A stretch of DNA of 60,093 bases from Spirulina subsalsa FACHB-351. Lineage in GTDB: Bacteria; Cyanobacteriota; Cyanobacteriia; Cyanobacteriales; Spirulinaceae. Positions 17,207 through 26,544 of the stretch are shown here, in pieces. Location of the stretch: positions 1 to 60,093 of the forward strand of contig NZ_JAIHOM010000014.1 of NCBI RefSeq assembly GCF_026130165.1. The letters run 5' to 3'. Position 1 is the stretch's first letter, and each line of letters begins with the position of its first letter. The position numbers and the translations under genes are program-made. The notes beneath the pieces are model-generated. The model made no database searches and had not been told where the DNA came from. It saw nothing but the letters and a program-made list of their open reading frames with translations.

Positions 17207-18265
17207 TTACAGAGCGTTACCGCGAGGTAGAACTTCTTCGGGGAATTCAAAGTTTTCGTGGGGTTGGTCTTGAGGAGCCATCCAAGCTCGCAGACCTTCG
17301 TTTAACAGGATGTTCTTGGTGTAGAACGTTTCAAATTCGGGGTCTTCTGCTGCCCGGATTTCTTGGGATACGAAGTCGTAGGCGCGCAGGTTTAAGGCTA
17401 AACCGACGATGCCCACTGAACTCATCCACAAACCTGTTACGGGAACAAACAACATGAAGAAGTGTAACCAACGTTTGTTGGAGAAGGCAATACCAAAGAT
17501 TTGACTCCAGAAACGGTTAGCTGTCACCATGCTGTAGGTTTCTTCCGCTTGGGTGGGGTTGAAGGCGCGGAAGGTGTTGGCTTGGTCGCTGTCTTCAAAC
17601 AGGGTGTTTTCTACGGTGGCGCCGTGGATGGCACAGAGTAATGCACCGCCGAGGATTCCGGCTACCCCCATCATGTGGAAGGGGTTTAGTGTCCAGTTGT
17701 GGAAGCCTTGCAGGAACAGGATGAAACGGAAGATGCCCGCTACTCCGAAACTGGGGGCAAAGAACCAACTGGATTGTCCCAAGGGGTACATTAAGAACAC
17801 GCTGACGAAGACGGAGATCGGACCGGAGAAGGCGATCGCATTGTAAGGACGAATCCCTACTAAGCGGGCAATCTCAAACTGACGTAGCATGAAGCCAATC
17901 AGCCCGAATGCGCCATGTAAGGCCACGAAGGGCCACAGTCCGCCAATTTGACACCAACGGGTAAAATCCCAGTTGGCTTCGGGTCCCCACAGGAAGAGCA
18001 GGGAATGTCCGAAGGCATCGGCGGGGGAGGACACGGCTACGGTGATGAAGTTTGCCCCTTCCAGGTAGGAGGAGGCGAGTCCGTGGGTGTACCAGGAGGT
18101 GACGAAGGTGGTTCCGGTGAGCCAACCGCCCAAGGCCATGTAGGCACAGGGGAAGAGCAATAAACCTGACCAACCGATAAATACGAAGCGATCGCGCTTT
18201 AGCCAGTCATCGACTGAATCAAACCAGCCTCGTTCCTGCTGTACGCGCCCGACTGCAATTGTCAT
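17207..18265 (-). CDS. psbD: Photosystem II D2 protein
   Basis: The 352-residue protein is D2, one of the two reaction-centre subunits of photosystem II in the thylakoid membrane. It shows [19 protein letters not shown] (helix A), the chlorophyll-ligand His in [19 protein letters not shown], and the QA and iron site around [18 protein letters not shown] and [20 protein letters not shown]. It ends [11 protein letters not shown] as usual. psbC, which normally overlaps psbD in the psbDC operon, is absent and a terminator follows at once, so this is a monocistronic copy. Such second copies are light-stress induced in model cyanobacteria. GGAG precedes the start by 11 nt. Confidence 0.97.
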   Translation of the reverse strand: MTIAVGRVQQERGWFDSVDDWLKRDRFVFIGWSGLLLFPCAYMALGGWLTGTTFVTSWYTHGLASSYLEGANFITVAVSSPADAFGHSLLFLWGPEANWDFTRWCQIGGLWPFVALHGAFGLIGFMLRQFEIARLVGIRPYNAIAFSGPISVFVSVFLMYPLGQSSWFFAPSFGVAGIFRFILFLQGFHNWTLNPFHMMGVAGILGGALLCAIHGATVENTLFEDSDQANTFRAFNPTQAEETYSMVTANRFWSQIFGIAFSNKRWLHFFMLFVPVTGLWMSSVGIVGLALNLRAYDFVSQEIRAAEDPEFETFYTKNILLNEGLRAWMAPQDQPHENFEFPEEVLPRGNAL

Positions 18266-18364
18266 AGTGCGTAAATCTCCAAATAGTTATATATGGCTTT
18301 TCGACTTTACCCTTCACCCAAACTGAGAACATTAAGCAGATAAAGGGGTGAATTGTGAGTAAAG

Positions 18365-18382
18365 TTTACTTTTCTTTACTTA
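18365..18382 (+). promoter_or_regulatory. HLR1-like direct repeat upstream of psbD
   Basis: TTTACTTT-TC-TTTACTTA gives two 8-bp direct repeats with a 2-bp spacer, the geometry of the HLR1 element bound by RpaB in cyanobacterial photosynthesis promoters (consensus half-site G/T-TTACA-W-W). One position differs from consensus in both halves. It lies in the 257-bp region between psbD and UPF0367, oriented toward the latter; a TATAAT follows at 18386-18391. Confidence 0.4.
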
Positions 18383-18522
18383 ACTATAATAAGGGATACT
18401 GTTCAAGATGGCTACCCTAATCTTTAATAAAAGCTTAAAAGTCCCTGAGAATCCAAAGCGGATGCAAGGGGGACGGAGTAGCCGATAATCTAATCATTAA
18501 GTGAAAAACTGAGAAAAGCTGA

Positions 18523-18786
18523 ATGTTCACAATTGATCTCGTTCTAAAATTTTCCCCCATCCCCGTATCCGTACAACGGAAGGAAGAAGCCGACGCGAAG
18601 GCTCTCTATCAGCAAATTGTCCAGGCTTTACCTCAAACTCCCCCCCAACTCATTCAACTGACCTGTGAAAAGCAACCGGATAAACAGGTAGCCGTGCTGA
18701 GTGATCAAATCAGTGCTGTCGTAGTGTCGGAAAAATCAGCCGCTATGGCAGGGCGTTCTACAGGATTCTTTGTGTCCGGTGAGTGA
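18523..18786 (+). CDS. UPF0367 family protein
   Basis: This 87-residue protein shows the UPF0367 pattern: [20 protein letters not shown] at the start and [20 protein letters not shown] in the middle. The family is confined to cyanobacteria and has no assigned function. It is divergent from psbD with a shared 257-bp upstream region. Length matches the family. Confidence 0.85.
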   Translation: MFTIDLVLKFSPIPVSVQRKEEADAKALYQQIVQALPQTPPQLIQLTCEKQPDKQVAVLSDQISAVVVSEKSAAMAGRSTGFFVSGE

Positions 18787-19058
18787 ACCGCACCGAGATC
18801 GTAAATATTGCCCCATTCTCCCCCTAAGGGTGGAGGGTGGGGAATGGGTAATCTTGACAAGTTAAGACCCAAAGTTAGAAGTCAAGAGCATCGGGAGTCG
18901 GGAATCGGGGGTAATGTCATTGCGAGGTACGAAACAATCTAGTCGGGAGTCGGAAATAATTGTCAATTGTCAATTATCAATTCCCTGCTCCCCCTCTCCC
19001 CTGCTCCCCTGCTCCCCCTCTCCCCTGCTCCCCCTCTCTTACTGTTTACTGTTTAAAC
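18787..19058. repeat. Dispersed intergenic repeats (heptamer and GC-rich units)
   Basis: About 18958-18984 carries period-7 repeats of the TTGTCAA/TTATCAA type, followed by the 15-bp unit CCCTGCTCCCCCTCT in tandem (about 18985-19040). The heptamer repeat recurs at 24070-24110, 42587-42622, 47937-47965 and 54690-54722. The repeats run up to the start of the following ABC ATPase and do not encode protein. Confidence 0.85.
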
Positions 19059-19721
19059 ATGAAACAATCCGCCATTCGTGTTCATGACCTTAATTTTAGT
19101 TGGCATCCTAACGGGACGGTCTTAGATGCTTGTTCCCTCAGTATTCCTCGGGGAGAATTTTGGATGTTGTTGGGGACAAACGGCAGTGGCAAATCTACGT
19201 TACTCAAACTTTTAGCGGGTTTATTGACTCCCCAAGGCGGAGAAATCGATATTCTACAACCTGTGGGCTTTGTTTTCCAAAACCCTGATCATCAGTTAGT
19301 GATGCCCACCGTTGGGGCTGATGTGGCCTTTGGTTTAGTGGCGGAACAGTTATCCGATGAGGCCGTGATGGAACGGGTGCGGGAGGCTTTGCAAGCGGTG
19401 AACTTGTTGGAATTCCAGCGCCGCCCCATCTATGCCCTCAGTGGGGGGCAAAAACAACGCATTGCGATCGCCGGAGCCTTAGCCCGTCATAGTGAAGTCT
19501 TGATCTTAGATGAACCCACCGCCCTCTTAGATCCCGACACCCAAATTGAATTAGTCGCCCAAGTGAGAAACTTAGTTAAAAGTCGAGGCATTACAGCCCT
19601 CTGGGTGACTCATCGTTTAAATGAACTGGACTATTGCGACGGGGCGGTTTTATTAGAAGGGGGCAGAATTGTCGATCAAGGAGAACCAGAACGCCTCAAA
19701 CAGCGATTAATGCAGCATTAG
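19059..19721 (+). CDS. ABC transporter ATP-binding protein, EcfA/CbiO-like
   Basis: A single ABC domain of 220 residues: Walker A LGTNGSGKSTLLKLL, Q-loop in GFVFQNPDHQLVMPTV, signature ALSGGQKQRIAIAGAL, Walker B EVLILDEPTALLD and H-loop WVTHRLNEL. The Q-loop sequence QNPDHQLVMPTV is typical of energy-coupling-factor ATPases for vitamins, cobalt or nickel. No transmembrane partner is nearby, as is common in cyanobacteria. The start at 19059 (MKQSAIRV) excludes an N-terminal extension made only of translated GC-rich repeats. Confidence 0.85.
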   Translation: MKQSAIRVHDLNFSWHPNGTVLDACSLSIPRGEFWMLLGTNGSGKSTLLKLLAGLLTPQGGEIDILQPVGFVFQNPDHQLVMPTVGADVAFGLVAEQLSDEAVMERVREALQAVNLLEFQRRPIYALSGGQKQRIAIAGALARHSEVLILDEPTALLDPDTQIELVAQVRNLVKSRGITALWVTHRLNELDYCDGAVLLEGGRIVDQGEPERLKQRLMQH

Positions 19722-19838
19722 CTGACCGCTCCCTTAATGTGAGGAAATGTGAACAAAACTAAATTTACTGTTAAGATTAGTCAAGCCATATGAAGACTAT
19801 GATTGCTAATTTTTTGTTACTGACCATACACTTGAACT

Positions 19839-20384
19839 ATGAAACCCTCTACTACTCGGGCTTTTCTCCTGGTTGATGGCTATAACATCATCGGTGCTTG
19901 GCCCACATTAAAAGAAGTGCGCGATCGCGACAGCCTCGAAGCCTCCCGTCAACACCTCATTGAAGCCCTGATTAATTACAGCGCCTTCCAAGGCCTAGAA
20001 GTGCAAGTCGTGTTTGACGCCCATCTCCAACGCACCCCCGCCTACCGAGAACCCCACACCGACCATTTATCCGTTTATTACACCAACTTTGAGCAAACCG
20101 CAGACACTTATATAGAAAGAACCTGCGCCACCTTTAGACATACCCTAGAAGGCTTTCAGCGTCGGCTTATAGTCGCCACATCAGACCGCGCTCAACAACA
20201 GACCGCCATCGGCTACGGTGCCGAATGGATGTCCGCCTTGCAACTGGTGAACAATCTAGAACAATCTCATCACCAGCACCGCCGCCAACACCGACCCCAG
20301 AAAAAGCATCAGGGTCGTTTTTTATTCCATTCCCTCGATCCCCAAGCTCAACAGCGTTTAGCTCAGTTACGGACAGGCTTTTAA
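19839..20384 (+). CDS. NYN-domain RNase, Rae1/YacP-like
   Basis: The 181-residue protein has a NYN (PIN-like) nuclease domain: LLVDGYNIIGAW with the first catalytic Asp, VVFDAHLQRT, DTYIERTCA and IVATSDRAQQQTAIGYGA with later acidic residues. Bacillus Rae1 (YacP) is a ribosome-associated endoribonuclease in mRNA decay; cyanobacteria and plastids keep homologues. The C-terminus after about 150 is basic. Its stop codon TAA at 20382-20384 lies within the first bases of the MITE at 20379, so the insertion probably set the present C-terminus. Confidence 0.85.
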   Translation: MKPSTTRAFLLVDGYNIIGAWPTLKEVRDRDSLEASRQHLIEALINYSAFQGLEVQVVFDAHLQRTPAYREPHTDHLSVYYTNFEQTADTYIERTCATFRHTLEGFQRRLIVATSDRAQQQTAIGYGAEWMSALQLVNNLEQSHHQHRRQHRPQKKHQGRFLFHSLDPQAQQRLAQLRTGF

Positions 20385-20496
20385 CAAAATGTTGCGGAAT
20401 TCCCCACTTCCTCCCTTGCAGGGAGGGGATGAATAGCAACCAATAAACCAACTGAGCGATCGCGAATCCTCGCCAACGGCAGGGTGGGGTAGTTCG
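20379..20496 (+). mobile_element. 118-bp IS200/IS605-derived MITE
   Basis: A left end (TTTTAACAAAATGTTGCGG, CCTCCCTTGCAGGGAGG hairpin, HIP1 site) is joined directly at CCTCGCC to a right end (AACGGCAGGGTGGGGTAG). It is the same two ends as the 420-bp element at 12784-13203, with all coding sequence gone. Identity of the left end over about 85 bp to the other copy is near complete. A second hairpin, CCCCACTCTTGCCGGATGGGG (about 20502-20522), follows and may be another IS end. Confidence 0.8.
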
Positions 20497-20655
20497 CACG
20501 ACCCCACTCTTGCCGGATGGGGCATTCTCAGCAATGTTTTCCTAGGCCTCCGAATCAATTCTCAATTCTCACTGAGCAAGTTGCCAAAAAATTTGAGGAA
20601 AACGGTTGACATATCCTGACCAGTTCGCTATATTTAGAAATGTCCGAAAAAACAA

Positions 20656-20728
20656 GCCCCCATCGTCTAGAGGCCTAGGACACCTCCCTTTCACGGAGGC
20701 GACAGGGATTCGAATTCCCTTGGGGGTA
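20656..20728 (+). tRNA. tRNA-Glu (anticodon TTC)
   Basis: The 73-nt sequence folds into a cloverleaf: acceptor GCCCCCA with TGGGGGT, D arm TCTAGAGGCCTAGGA, anticodon arm CCTCC-CTTTCAC-GGAGG with anticodon TTC, and T arm AGGGATTCGAATTCCCT. CCA is not encoded. In cyanobacteria tRNA-Glu(UUC) also supplies glutamate for the C5 pathway to heme and chlorophyll. A strong terminator follows directly. Confidence 0.97.
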
Positions 20729-20733
20729 CTCAG

Positions 20734-20771
20734 AAAGGAAGCTTAGGAAAATTTCCTAAGCTTCCTTTTTT
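20734..20771 (+). terminator. Terminator of tRNA-Glu
   Basis: AAGGAAGCTTAGGAAA pairs with TTTCCTAAGCTTCC around a minimal loop and is followed by TTTTTT. It is 6 bp after the tRNA. Confidence 0.95.
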
Positions 20772-20949
20772 GTGAAGTTCTCCCCCGCTAACCCTACGGG
20801 TATAACGGGCGACCCCTGCTGACTTTAGGTTGGGTTTTTTGGTTTCCCATAGCTGCGGGAGGGGGGAGACTTGAAGCCTCAAAATGATCCGAAATTTCTA
20901 GACTAGAATCTGAAGAACGGTCTAAAGTGTAACGGATCTGATCTGACCT

Positions 20950-21921
20950 ATGATGCAACCGGAAACGACTCTAAACCGAGAATTGGCGATCGCAACCCAC
21001 GGACTAACCAAGCAATTTGATCGCCAGATTGCCATTAACGACCTAGATTTGCGCGTAGAAGCCGGAGAAGTTTATGGTTTAATCGGCCCCAACGGAGCGG
21101 GAAAAACCACCCTCATCCGAATGTTAACCGCCGTCGAAGAACCCACAGCCGGAGAAATTTATTTATTTGGCGATCGCCTGCTCCGAGACGACAGCAACCC
21201 CAAACTCAAGCAACGTCTAGGCTACCTCCCCGACGATTACCCCCTCTACGATGATCTCAACGTCTGGGACTACCTCGATTATTTCGCCCGTCTCTATGGT
21301 TTAAAAAACCCCCGTCGTCGTGAACGCATCTATGAAATCCTCGAACTCATTCAACTCGCCGAAAAACGCCACAGCCCCATCACCACCCTCTCCCGAGGCA
21401 TGAAACAACGCCTCAGTTTAGCCCGCACCATCATCCACGAACCCATCCTACTCTTCCTAGATGAACCCGTCTCCGGCCTAGACCCCATCGCCCGGATGCA
21501 ATTCCGCGAAATCATCAAAATCCTGCAAGAAGCAGGCATGACCATCCTCATCTCCTCCCATGTTCTCAGCGACCTCGCCGAACTCTGTAGTTCCGTTGGC
21601 ATTATGGAACTAGGGTTTCTCATTGAAAGCACCTCCCTCCAAGACCTCTACCAACGTCTCGCCAGTCCCTATATCACCCTAAAAGCCCTCAACAACCTCG
21701 ACATCCTCAAGGCCGAACTCAATAACTGTCCTTGGGTGTCCAGTTGGGAAGCCCTCCCAGAAAACGGACACTTTCGCCTCCACTTCTGTGGCACCCCAGA
21801 AAACAGCGCCACCCTCCTCCGTACCCTCGTTCAGTCTGGTATTGCTATCACAGAATTTACATTAAGTCAAGAAGATTTAGAAAGTATTTTCTTAAAAATG
21901 GGACATAAACAGGCCTCCTAG
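20950..21921 (+). CDS. ABC-2 type exporter, ATP-binding subunit
   Basis: The 323 residues carry an ABC domain (Walker A LIGPNGAGKTTLIRML, signature TTLSRGMKQRLSLART, Walker B LLFLDEPVSGLDPIA, H-loop ISSHVL) and a C-terminal domain of about 90 residues as in ABC-2 exporters. The permease at 22277 lies downstream on the same strand after a 355-bp gap. Substrate is unknown. Start ATG at 20950, immediately followed by a second ATG codon, either of which could be used. Confidence 0.88.
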   Translation: MMQPETTLNRELAIATHGLTKQFDRQIAINDLDLRVEAGEVYGLIGPNGAGKTTLIRMLTAVEEPTAGEIYLFGDRLLRDDSNPKLKQRLGYLPDDYPLYDDLNVWDYLDYFARLYGLKNPRRRERIYEILELIQLAEKRHSPITTLSRGMKQRLSLARTIIHEPILLFLDEPVSGLDPIARMQFREIIKILQEAGMTILISSHVLSDLAELCSSVGIMELGFLIESTSLQDLYQRLASPYITLKALNNLDILKAELNNCPWVSSWEALPENGHFRLHFCGTPENSATLLRTLVQSGIAITEFTLSQEDLESIFLKMGHKQAS

Positions 21922-22276
21922 GGGAAATTTCCCAAAACCGGGAGCAGTTCGCTACTCTAGTGAAGGGATGTCAACAAACCAGACACTTTTTCTCGTCCCC
22001 CACGTCATCAACGGTTAATTCATCGACGGTTCAGTTAGCCCAAGTTCACGATGAATAGTCTAGGGAGCATAAAATATTTGCCCGTTAGACCTTTCCAGTT
22101 GGGACAATCCTTGAACAGAATAGTGTAAGCATCGCCCTTTTTTCCTCTAGTCTCATGGGTGATCTCCCCCCATCATTAACGTTTATTCCTGAACGTTTAT
22201 TCCTTAGTATTTTTTCAAACCTAAGTGCATCTAAACTTAGTCCAAAACCTAACCCAATTGGAGGTTAATTTACACT
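21922..22276. other. Gap between exporter ATPase and permease
   Basis: These 355 bp hold no convincing ORF or RNA. CATCAACGGTTAATT and CATCGACGGTTCAGT (about 22005-22035) form an imperfect direct repeat. The permease start has GGAGGTTAATTT immediately before its ATG, so it may also be transcribed separately. Confidence 0.5.
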
Positions 22277-23977
22277 ATGCCGCTTAATATTCTAAACAGA
22301 ATAGGGGAATGGAATCCCCAAATATTTCGGGAATTTAAAGGTCGTTGGAAATCTCGCAATGTAATCGTCACCCTCGGAATTTCTGCGGTGACTCAACTGA
22401 TTACCCTCGTTTTTTTCTGGAGTCAGATTCCCTTCATTAAACAATATACCAGTCGTTATTGTTTACATCCCATTGATTTTGACAATAAATGTCTTCAAGA
22501 TGCGGGGAGTCGAGTTTTAACTGAGTCCATAAACTATGAACTCTTATGGCTAGATTGTTTTGTGACCATTGCCATTGGAGTAATCGCCATTTTATGGATA
22601 CTCGGGACTTATTTCCTAATTGAAGATATCTCCAAAGAAAGCAACCGAGGCACCTTAGAATTTATCCGTCTCAGCCCTCAAACTAGCTGGAAAATTATCG
22701 GAGGGAAATTAGCGGGTGTTCCCTCCTTATTATTCTTGGCTGTCCTTGCTGCTCTACCCTTTCATCTCTGGACAGGATTAGCGGCTCATATTCCTTTAAA
22801 CCTGATTTTAAGCTTTTATCTGTTAGTCGCCCTGAGTTGTTTATTTATCTACAGTGCGGCTTTATTAGTGGGTTTTGTCACCAATGGATGGGGAGGAACG
22901 CAAACCTGGTTAGCCAGTGGATTACTAGCCATTATCTTTGCTGGTTTTACCCTATTTAGTCTAGGCTTAAATAACTCATCTGATGTCGTTATTCACAATG
23001 CCCTAGACTGGTTCACTATCTTATTGCCCCAGCGTATATTGCCCTTTTTAGTCAGTCAAACCCCTCATAGTTTAGGCACTATTGGCTATTTGAATATTAA
23101 TGACTTCACCCTAAAGTGGTTTGGGTTCTCCCTTGGGCAGTCTTACGGCATGACCTATGCTTTTATCTCCGTCAATTATTTGTTAGGAATTTATTGGCTG
23201 TGGCAAGCCTTAATCCGACGTTTTCATCAGCCCAATACAACCCTTTTAAGCAAGGCTAAAAGTTACTGGTTTTCTGGTGGGCTAAGTCTTGTATTATTAG
23301 GATTTACTACCCAACAACCTGCTTGGGGAACAATGAATGATCATTTGCCCAAAAATGTGGGGGCGTTTTGCTTCTTAATCGCGCTGTTTAGTTATCTATT
23401 GATGGCGGTTTTAACCCCTCATCGGCAAACTTTACAAGACTGGGTGCGCTACCGTCATCAACAACCCAAGGAAAAACGGGGATTGTTGCGGGATTTGGTG
23501 TGGGGAGAAAAGAGTCCGGCCACTCTTGCGATCGCACTTAATTTGTTGATCATCTTCTCCATTTTACACCTCGGTCTGGTGCCATTCTTCCCCCATCTGA
23601 CCCTAAACATCTTGCAAGCTAGTTTAATCACCAGTACAGTGATTTTAATGTATGCCAGTGTGATTCAGTGGATTTTACTCATGAAATCTCCCCGTCGTAG
23701 CGCTTGGGCATTAGGGACATTCTGTGGGATGCTTTTAACCCCCATTTTACTCTCGTTCCTCTTTGGTCTTCATTATCCCAACGAGGGGTTACTATTGTGG
23801 TCGATTGTATCCCCTACCATAGTATCTGACAGACCTCTCGCTTTTACTCACCTTTTGTTAAACGTCATTAGTCAAACCTTAGTGATTGTTACTGTAAATG
23901 CAGAAATGTCTCGTCAATTGCGAAAACTGGGCGCTTCTCAAACCCAAATGTTACTGACGGCAAAATCAGCCCCTTAA
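22277..23977 (+). CDS. ABC-2 type exporter, membrane subunit
   Basis: A 566-residue multi-pass protein with hydrophobic segments throughout (for example NVIVTLGISAVTQLITLVFF, LAGVPSLLFLAVLAALPF, WLASGLLAIIFAGFTLF, ALNLLIIFSILHLGLVPF). Residues 10-25 (GEWNPQIFREFKGRWKSRN) resemble the cytoplasmic start of large cyanobacterial ABC-2 permeases. It has about a dozen predicted helices, roughly double a standard ABC-2 permease, so two half-domains may be fused. Partner is the ATPase at 20950; substrate unknown. GGAGG lies 9 nt upstream of the start. Confidence 0.8.
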   Translation: MPLNILNRIGEWNPQIFREFKGRWKSRNVIVTLGISAVTQLITLVFFWSQIPFIKQYTSRYCLHPIDFDNKCLQDAGSRVLTESINYELLWLDCFVTIAIGVIAILWILGTYFLIEDISKESNRGTLEFIRLSPQTSWKIIGGKLAGVPSLLFLAVLAALPFHLWTGLAAHIPLNLILSFYLLVALSCLFIYSAALLVGFVTNGWGGTQTWLASGLLAIIFAGFTLFSLGLNNSSDVVIHNALDWFTILLPQRILPFLVSQTPHSLGTIGYLNINDFTLKWFGFSLGQSYGMTYAFISVNYLLGIYWLWQALIRRFHQPNTTLLSKAKSYWFSGGLSLVLLGFTTQQPAWGTMNDHLPKNVGAFCFLIALFSYLLMAVLTPHRQTLQDWVRYRHQQPKEKRGLLRDLVWGEKSPATLAIALNLLIIFSILHLGLVPFFPHLTLNILQASLITSTVILMYASVIQWILLMKSPRRSAWALGTFCGMLLTPILLSFLFGLHYPNEGLLLWSIVSPTIVSDRPLAFTHLLLNVISQTLVIVTVNAEMSRQLRKLGASQTQMLLTAKSAP

Positions 23978-24017
23978 AAGCTTGTCTCTGCTAAAAGTTA
24001 CGATGTTTAGACAAGGC

Positions 24018-24047
24018 AAAGGGAGGAAAATTAATTTTCCTCCCTTT
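24018..24047. terminator. Bidirectional terminator between permease and desA
   Basis: AAAGGGAGGAAAATT and its exact reverse complement AATTTTCCTCCCTTT form a perfect 30-bp palindrome between two convergent genes, with T-rich tails on both strands. Confidence 0.9.
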
Positions 24048-24059
24048 CTGCTAGTCGGG

Positions 24060-24111
24060 AGAGGGGGAGCAGGGAATTGATAATTGATAATTGACAATTG
24101 ATAATTGACAG
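24060..24111. repeat. Heptamer repeat cluster
   Basis: After GAGAGGGGGAGCAGGG come TTGATAA and TTGACAA units with a 7-bp period. Same family as the repeats at 18958, 42587, 47937 and 54690, here in the opposite orientation. Confidence 0.85.
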
Positions 24112-24136
24112 CAGAACCTTCACTTGATCTTAACTT

Positions 24137-25171
24137 TCACTTGATCTTAAAAGGACGATACCCTTGTTCTGGGTCGTATAAGTGACATTGGGTGGTGATT
24201 TGGTTCATTAAGTCCCAAGAAAATTGGCGGGTTTTGATGGCGCTGCCCCACTGGGTGATCAGACTCTCGTGAGCTAGTCGTAGATTGTAGGAGGGGATGG
24301 CAACAGAAAGATGATGGGGAACATGAACATTGATGTCGTGACAGAGAATTTCCACCCAACGGGGATAGGTACAATGGACGGTTCCGGCGAGTTGGGCCTC
24401 TACTTCGTGCCAGTCTTGGGGGGATTTAAAGTGAATTTCGGGGATGGTGTGATGGACGATGGTAAAGGTACTCATCCAGAAGTGATAGACTAACCAGGGC
24501 ATCAGCCAGAGTTTCACGAAGCCCCAGAGTCCGGTGGTGGCGAGGAGGAGGGGAAAGGCGATCGCCGCAAATAGAATCACCACCCCAATGGACAGTTTCA
24601 CTTTCCCCTGATCTCGGGCTTGAAAGTTATCTAATTTAAAGTGCATTAACCCCCAATGGGCAATAGACCCAATCCACCACAAACGCCCTCGGATAGCTTG
24701 GTAAAAGACGCGAATTAACCAAGGTTTGGCTTGATAATCGCTCTCAGTCCACGGTTCCCAAGCGTTATCTAACTCTAGTTTGTTGGTGTGGGCGTGGTGT
24801 TGGTTGTGCAGAATCCGCCAACTGTGGAAGGGGTAAATGAGGGGCATCATGAAAATGTGACCCACTAAATCATTCACCCAGCGACGTTTAGCAAAAGAAC
24901 GATGACCACAATCATGACCGATGACAAACCATCCCGTCAGGGCGGTTCCGGTCCAAATCCAAGTCAGGGGTAAACAGTACCAAGGCAGGGCAATAATACC
25001 GAGATACCCGATGAGAACCGCACAAAGGCTGATTACTACAGAAGTCCAAGCTTTACGGCGATTTTTCTCAAAGCATTGGCGGGGTAGGGTTTTTAAAACA
25101 TCTTTGAGTTGCAGCGTGGCGAGTTTGGGGGAAACCAATGTCTGGATAAACTTTTCCGTCGTGGCGGTCAT
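24137..25171 (-). CDS. desA: Δ12 (omega-6) acyl-lipid desaturase
   Basis: The 344-residue membrane enzyme inserts the second double bond of C18 fatty acids on membrane glycerolipids. The three histidine boxes are complete: HDCGH at 86-90, HNQHH at 122-126 and HVPHH near 288. Two pairs of hydrophobic helices separate them. [20 protein letters not shown] and [23 protein letters not shown] match cyanobacterial DesA as I recall it. GGAGACGG precedes the ATG. A 17-bp direct repeat spans the stop codon, but the end PFKIK looks normal. The gene is transcribed convergently with the exporter permease. Confidence 0.94.
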   Translation of the reverse strand: MTATTEKFIQTLVSPKLATLQLKDVLKTLPRQCFEKNRRKAWTSVVISLCAVLIGYLGIIALPWYCLPLTWIWTGTALTGWFVIGHDCGHRSFAKRRWVNDLVGHIFMMPLIYPFHSWRILHNQHHAHTNKLELDNAWEPWTESDYQAKPWLIRVFYQAIRGRLWWIGSIAHWGLMHFKLDNFQARDQGKVKLSIGVVILFAAIAFPLLLATTGLWGFVKLWLMPWLVYHFWMSTFTIVHHTIPEIHFKSPQDWHEVEAQLAGTVHCTYPRWVEILCHDINVHVPHHLSVAIPSYNLRLAHESLITQWGSAIKTRQFSWDLMNQITTQCHLYDPEQGYRPFKIK

Positions 25172-25280
25172 GAATTTTTTTCCGTCTCCGTAAAATATTA
25201 AAGGCAGTTAATAAACCTTTACATATATACCACGCTGGGACGGAATTACTTGCATCACCTAGGAATTTGTACTGATTTGT

Positions 25281-26414
25281 TCAAGAAGGATACCAAAGCT
25301 GCTCAATGGGCTGTGCGATCGCCAACCCCCCCGCCTCATCCAAAGGCTCCTCACTCAAAACCGTGATATGAGCCAGTTTCCGACCCGGACGCGACTCCGC
25401 CTTTCCATACCAATGCAAAGTAGCCCCCGGAATTTCACTCAAACGCGCCCGCTTCTCTTGATAATCATGGTAAGCCGTCTCATAGCCCAATAAATTCACC
25501 ATCACCACCCCCCCCGTCTTCAACTGCGGCACAGGCAACGGTAAACCAGCCACAGCCCGCAACTGCATTTCAAACTGAGACACTTCACAAGCATCTAAAG
25601 TGTAATGACCAGAATTGTGGGTACGGGGTGCAATTTCATTCACTAACACCCGTTGATCTTGAGTTAAAAAAAACTCAATGCCAAAAATCCCCACCACCTC
25701 AAGACTATTTAACAACGTCGTGGCCGCGTGAATAATCTCCGCTTCTAACGCCGGAGCCAAAACCGCCGGAGCCATCACCCGACGACAAACTTGATTAATC
25801 TGTTGAGTTTCCACCACCGGATAAACCACCACCTCCCCCGTTAGGCTTCTCGCCGCCATCACCGCCAGTTCTCGCTCAAAGGGGATAAAAGACTCCAAGA
25901 GAATCGAAGGCCGTCCTAGACGCTCCCAGAGTTCAATCAGTGCCTCCCGACTTTTGAGAATAAAAGTCCCCTGACCATCATAGCCATGTCGTCTCGCCTT
26001 CAGGACAACGGGAAAATCACAGGGCGGAATAGTCCCATCTGGTTCTAATAATTGATAATCTGGGACTGGAAGCCCCATCTGTTCAAGGGATTGGTGTTGA
26101 GTATATTTATCCAACAGGGGAGCTAGAGCATCCAAACGCGGCCGAAAACACACCCCCGCCTCTTCAAGGGGTCTAAGTGCATCTAGGTCGATAAATTCGT
26201 TTTCAAAGGTAATCACATCACAGCATTGGGCTAATTTAGCCGTCGCTGCTGCGTCTGCAATGGGAGCATAAATAACCTGATCGGCAATGCTCACGGCCGG
26301 ATCATCCGGGCTAGGTGTTTGTATGATTAATTGCAGTCCTAATTTTTGCGCGGCCGCGGCCATCATCCAAGCGAGTTGACCGCCGCCAATTATCCCAATT
26401 CGTTGGACTGTCAT
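25281..26414 (-). CDS. purK: N5-carboxyaminoimidazole ribonucleotide synthase
   Basis: PurK makes N5-CAIR from AIR, bicarbonate and ATP in purine synthesis. The 377 residues start with the family pattern RIGIIGGGQLAWMMAAAAQKLG, then the ATP-grasp domain with FPVVLKARRHGYDGQGT, ESFIPFERELAVM and the metal-binding VNEIAPRTHNSGHYTLDAC. Length is normal. The IS605-type element at about 26475 lies only 60 bp upstream of the start, so the promoter region has been partly replaced by IS sequence. No purE is adjacent. Confidence 0.95.
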   Translation of the reverse strand: MTVQRIGIIGGGQLAWMMAAAAQKLGLQLIIQTPSPDDPAVSIADQVIYAPIADAAATAKLAQCCDVITFENEFIDLDALRPLEEAGVCFRPRLDALAPLLDKYTQHQSLEQMGLPVPDYQLLEPDGTIPPCDFPVVLKARRHGYDGQGTFILKSREALIELWERLGRPSILLESFIPFERELAVMAARSLTGEVVVYPVVETQQINQVCRRVMAPAVLAPALEAEIIHAATTLLNSLEVVGIFGIEFFLTQDQRVLVNEIAPRTHNSGHYTLDACEVSQFEMQLRAVAGLPLPVPQLKTGGVVMVNLLGYETAYHDYQEKRARLSEIPGATLHWYGKAESRPGRKLAHITVLSEEPLDEAGGLAIAQPIEQLWYPS

Positions 26415-26544
26415 GGTTTTTCCCTCTTGACTCGAAATGTTCCACTGGATGGTTGATCATAGAAAATATGGCGGTAAGCGGGAAACTCAGCGGCTTTAGC
26501 CCTGAGAGGGAATCGACTCGTCGAATTTATTCGACGTGGTCTTT

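Noticed and set aside
18940-19058. CRISPR-like repeats
   Set aside because: The short units are contiguous period-7 and period-15 repeats without unique spacers, and no cas genes are present.
20772-20949. Possible second RNA gene after tRNA-Glu
   Set aside because: GC-rich hairpins are present (CTCCCCCGC, GCGGGAGG), but no tRNA or known RNA fold is seen; they look like IS-end remnants.
26415-26485. 6S RNA next to purK
   Set aside because: 6S RNA genes lie near purK in several cyanobacteria, but the space upstream is only about 60 bp before the IS and the downstream gap is 109 bp; neither shows the 6S fold.
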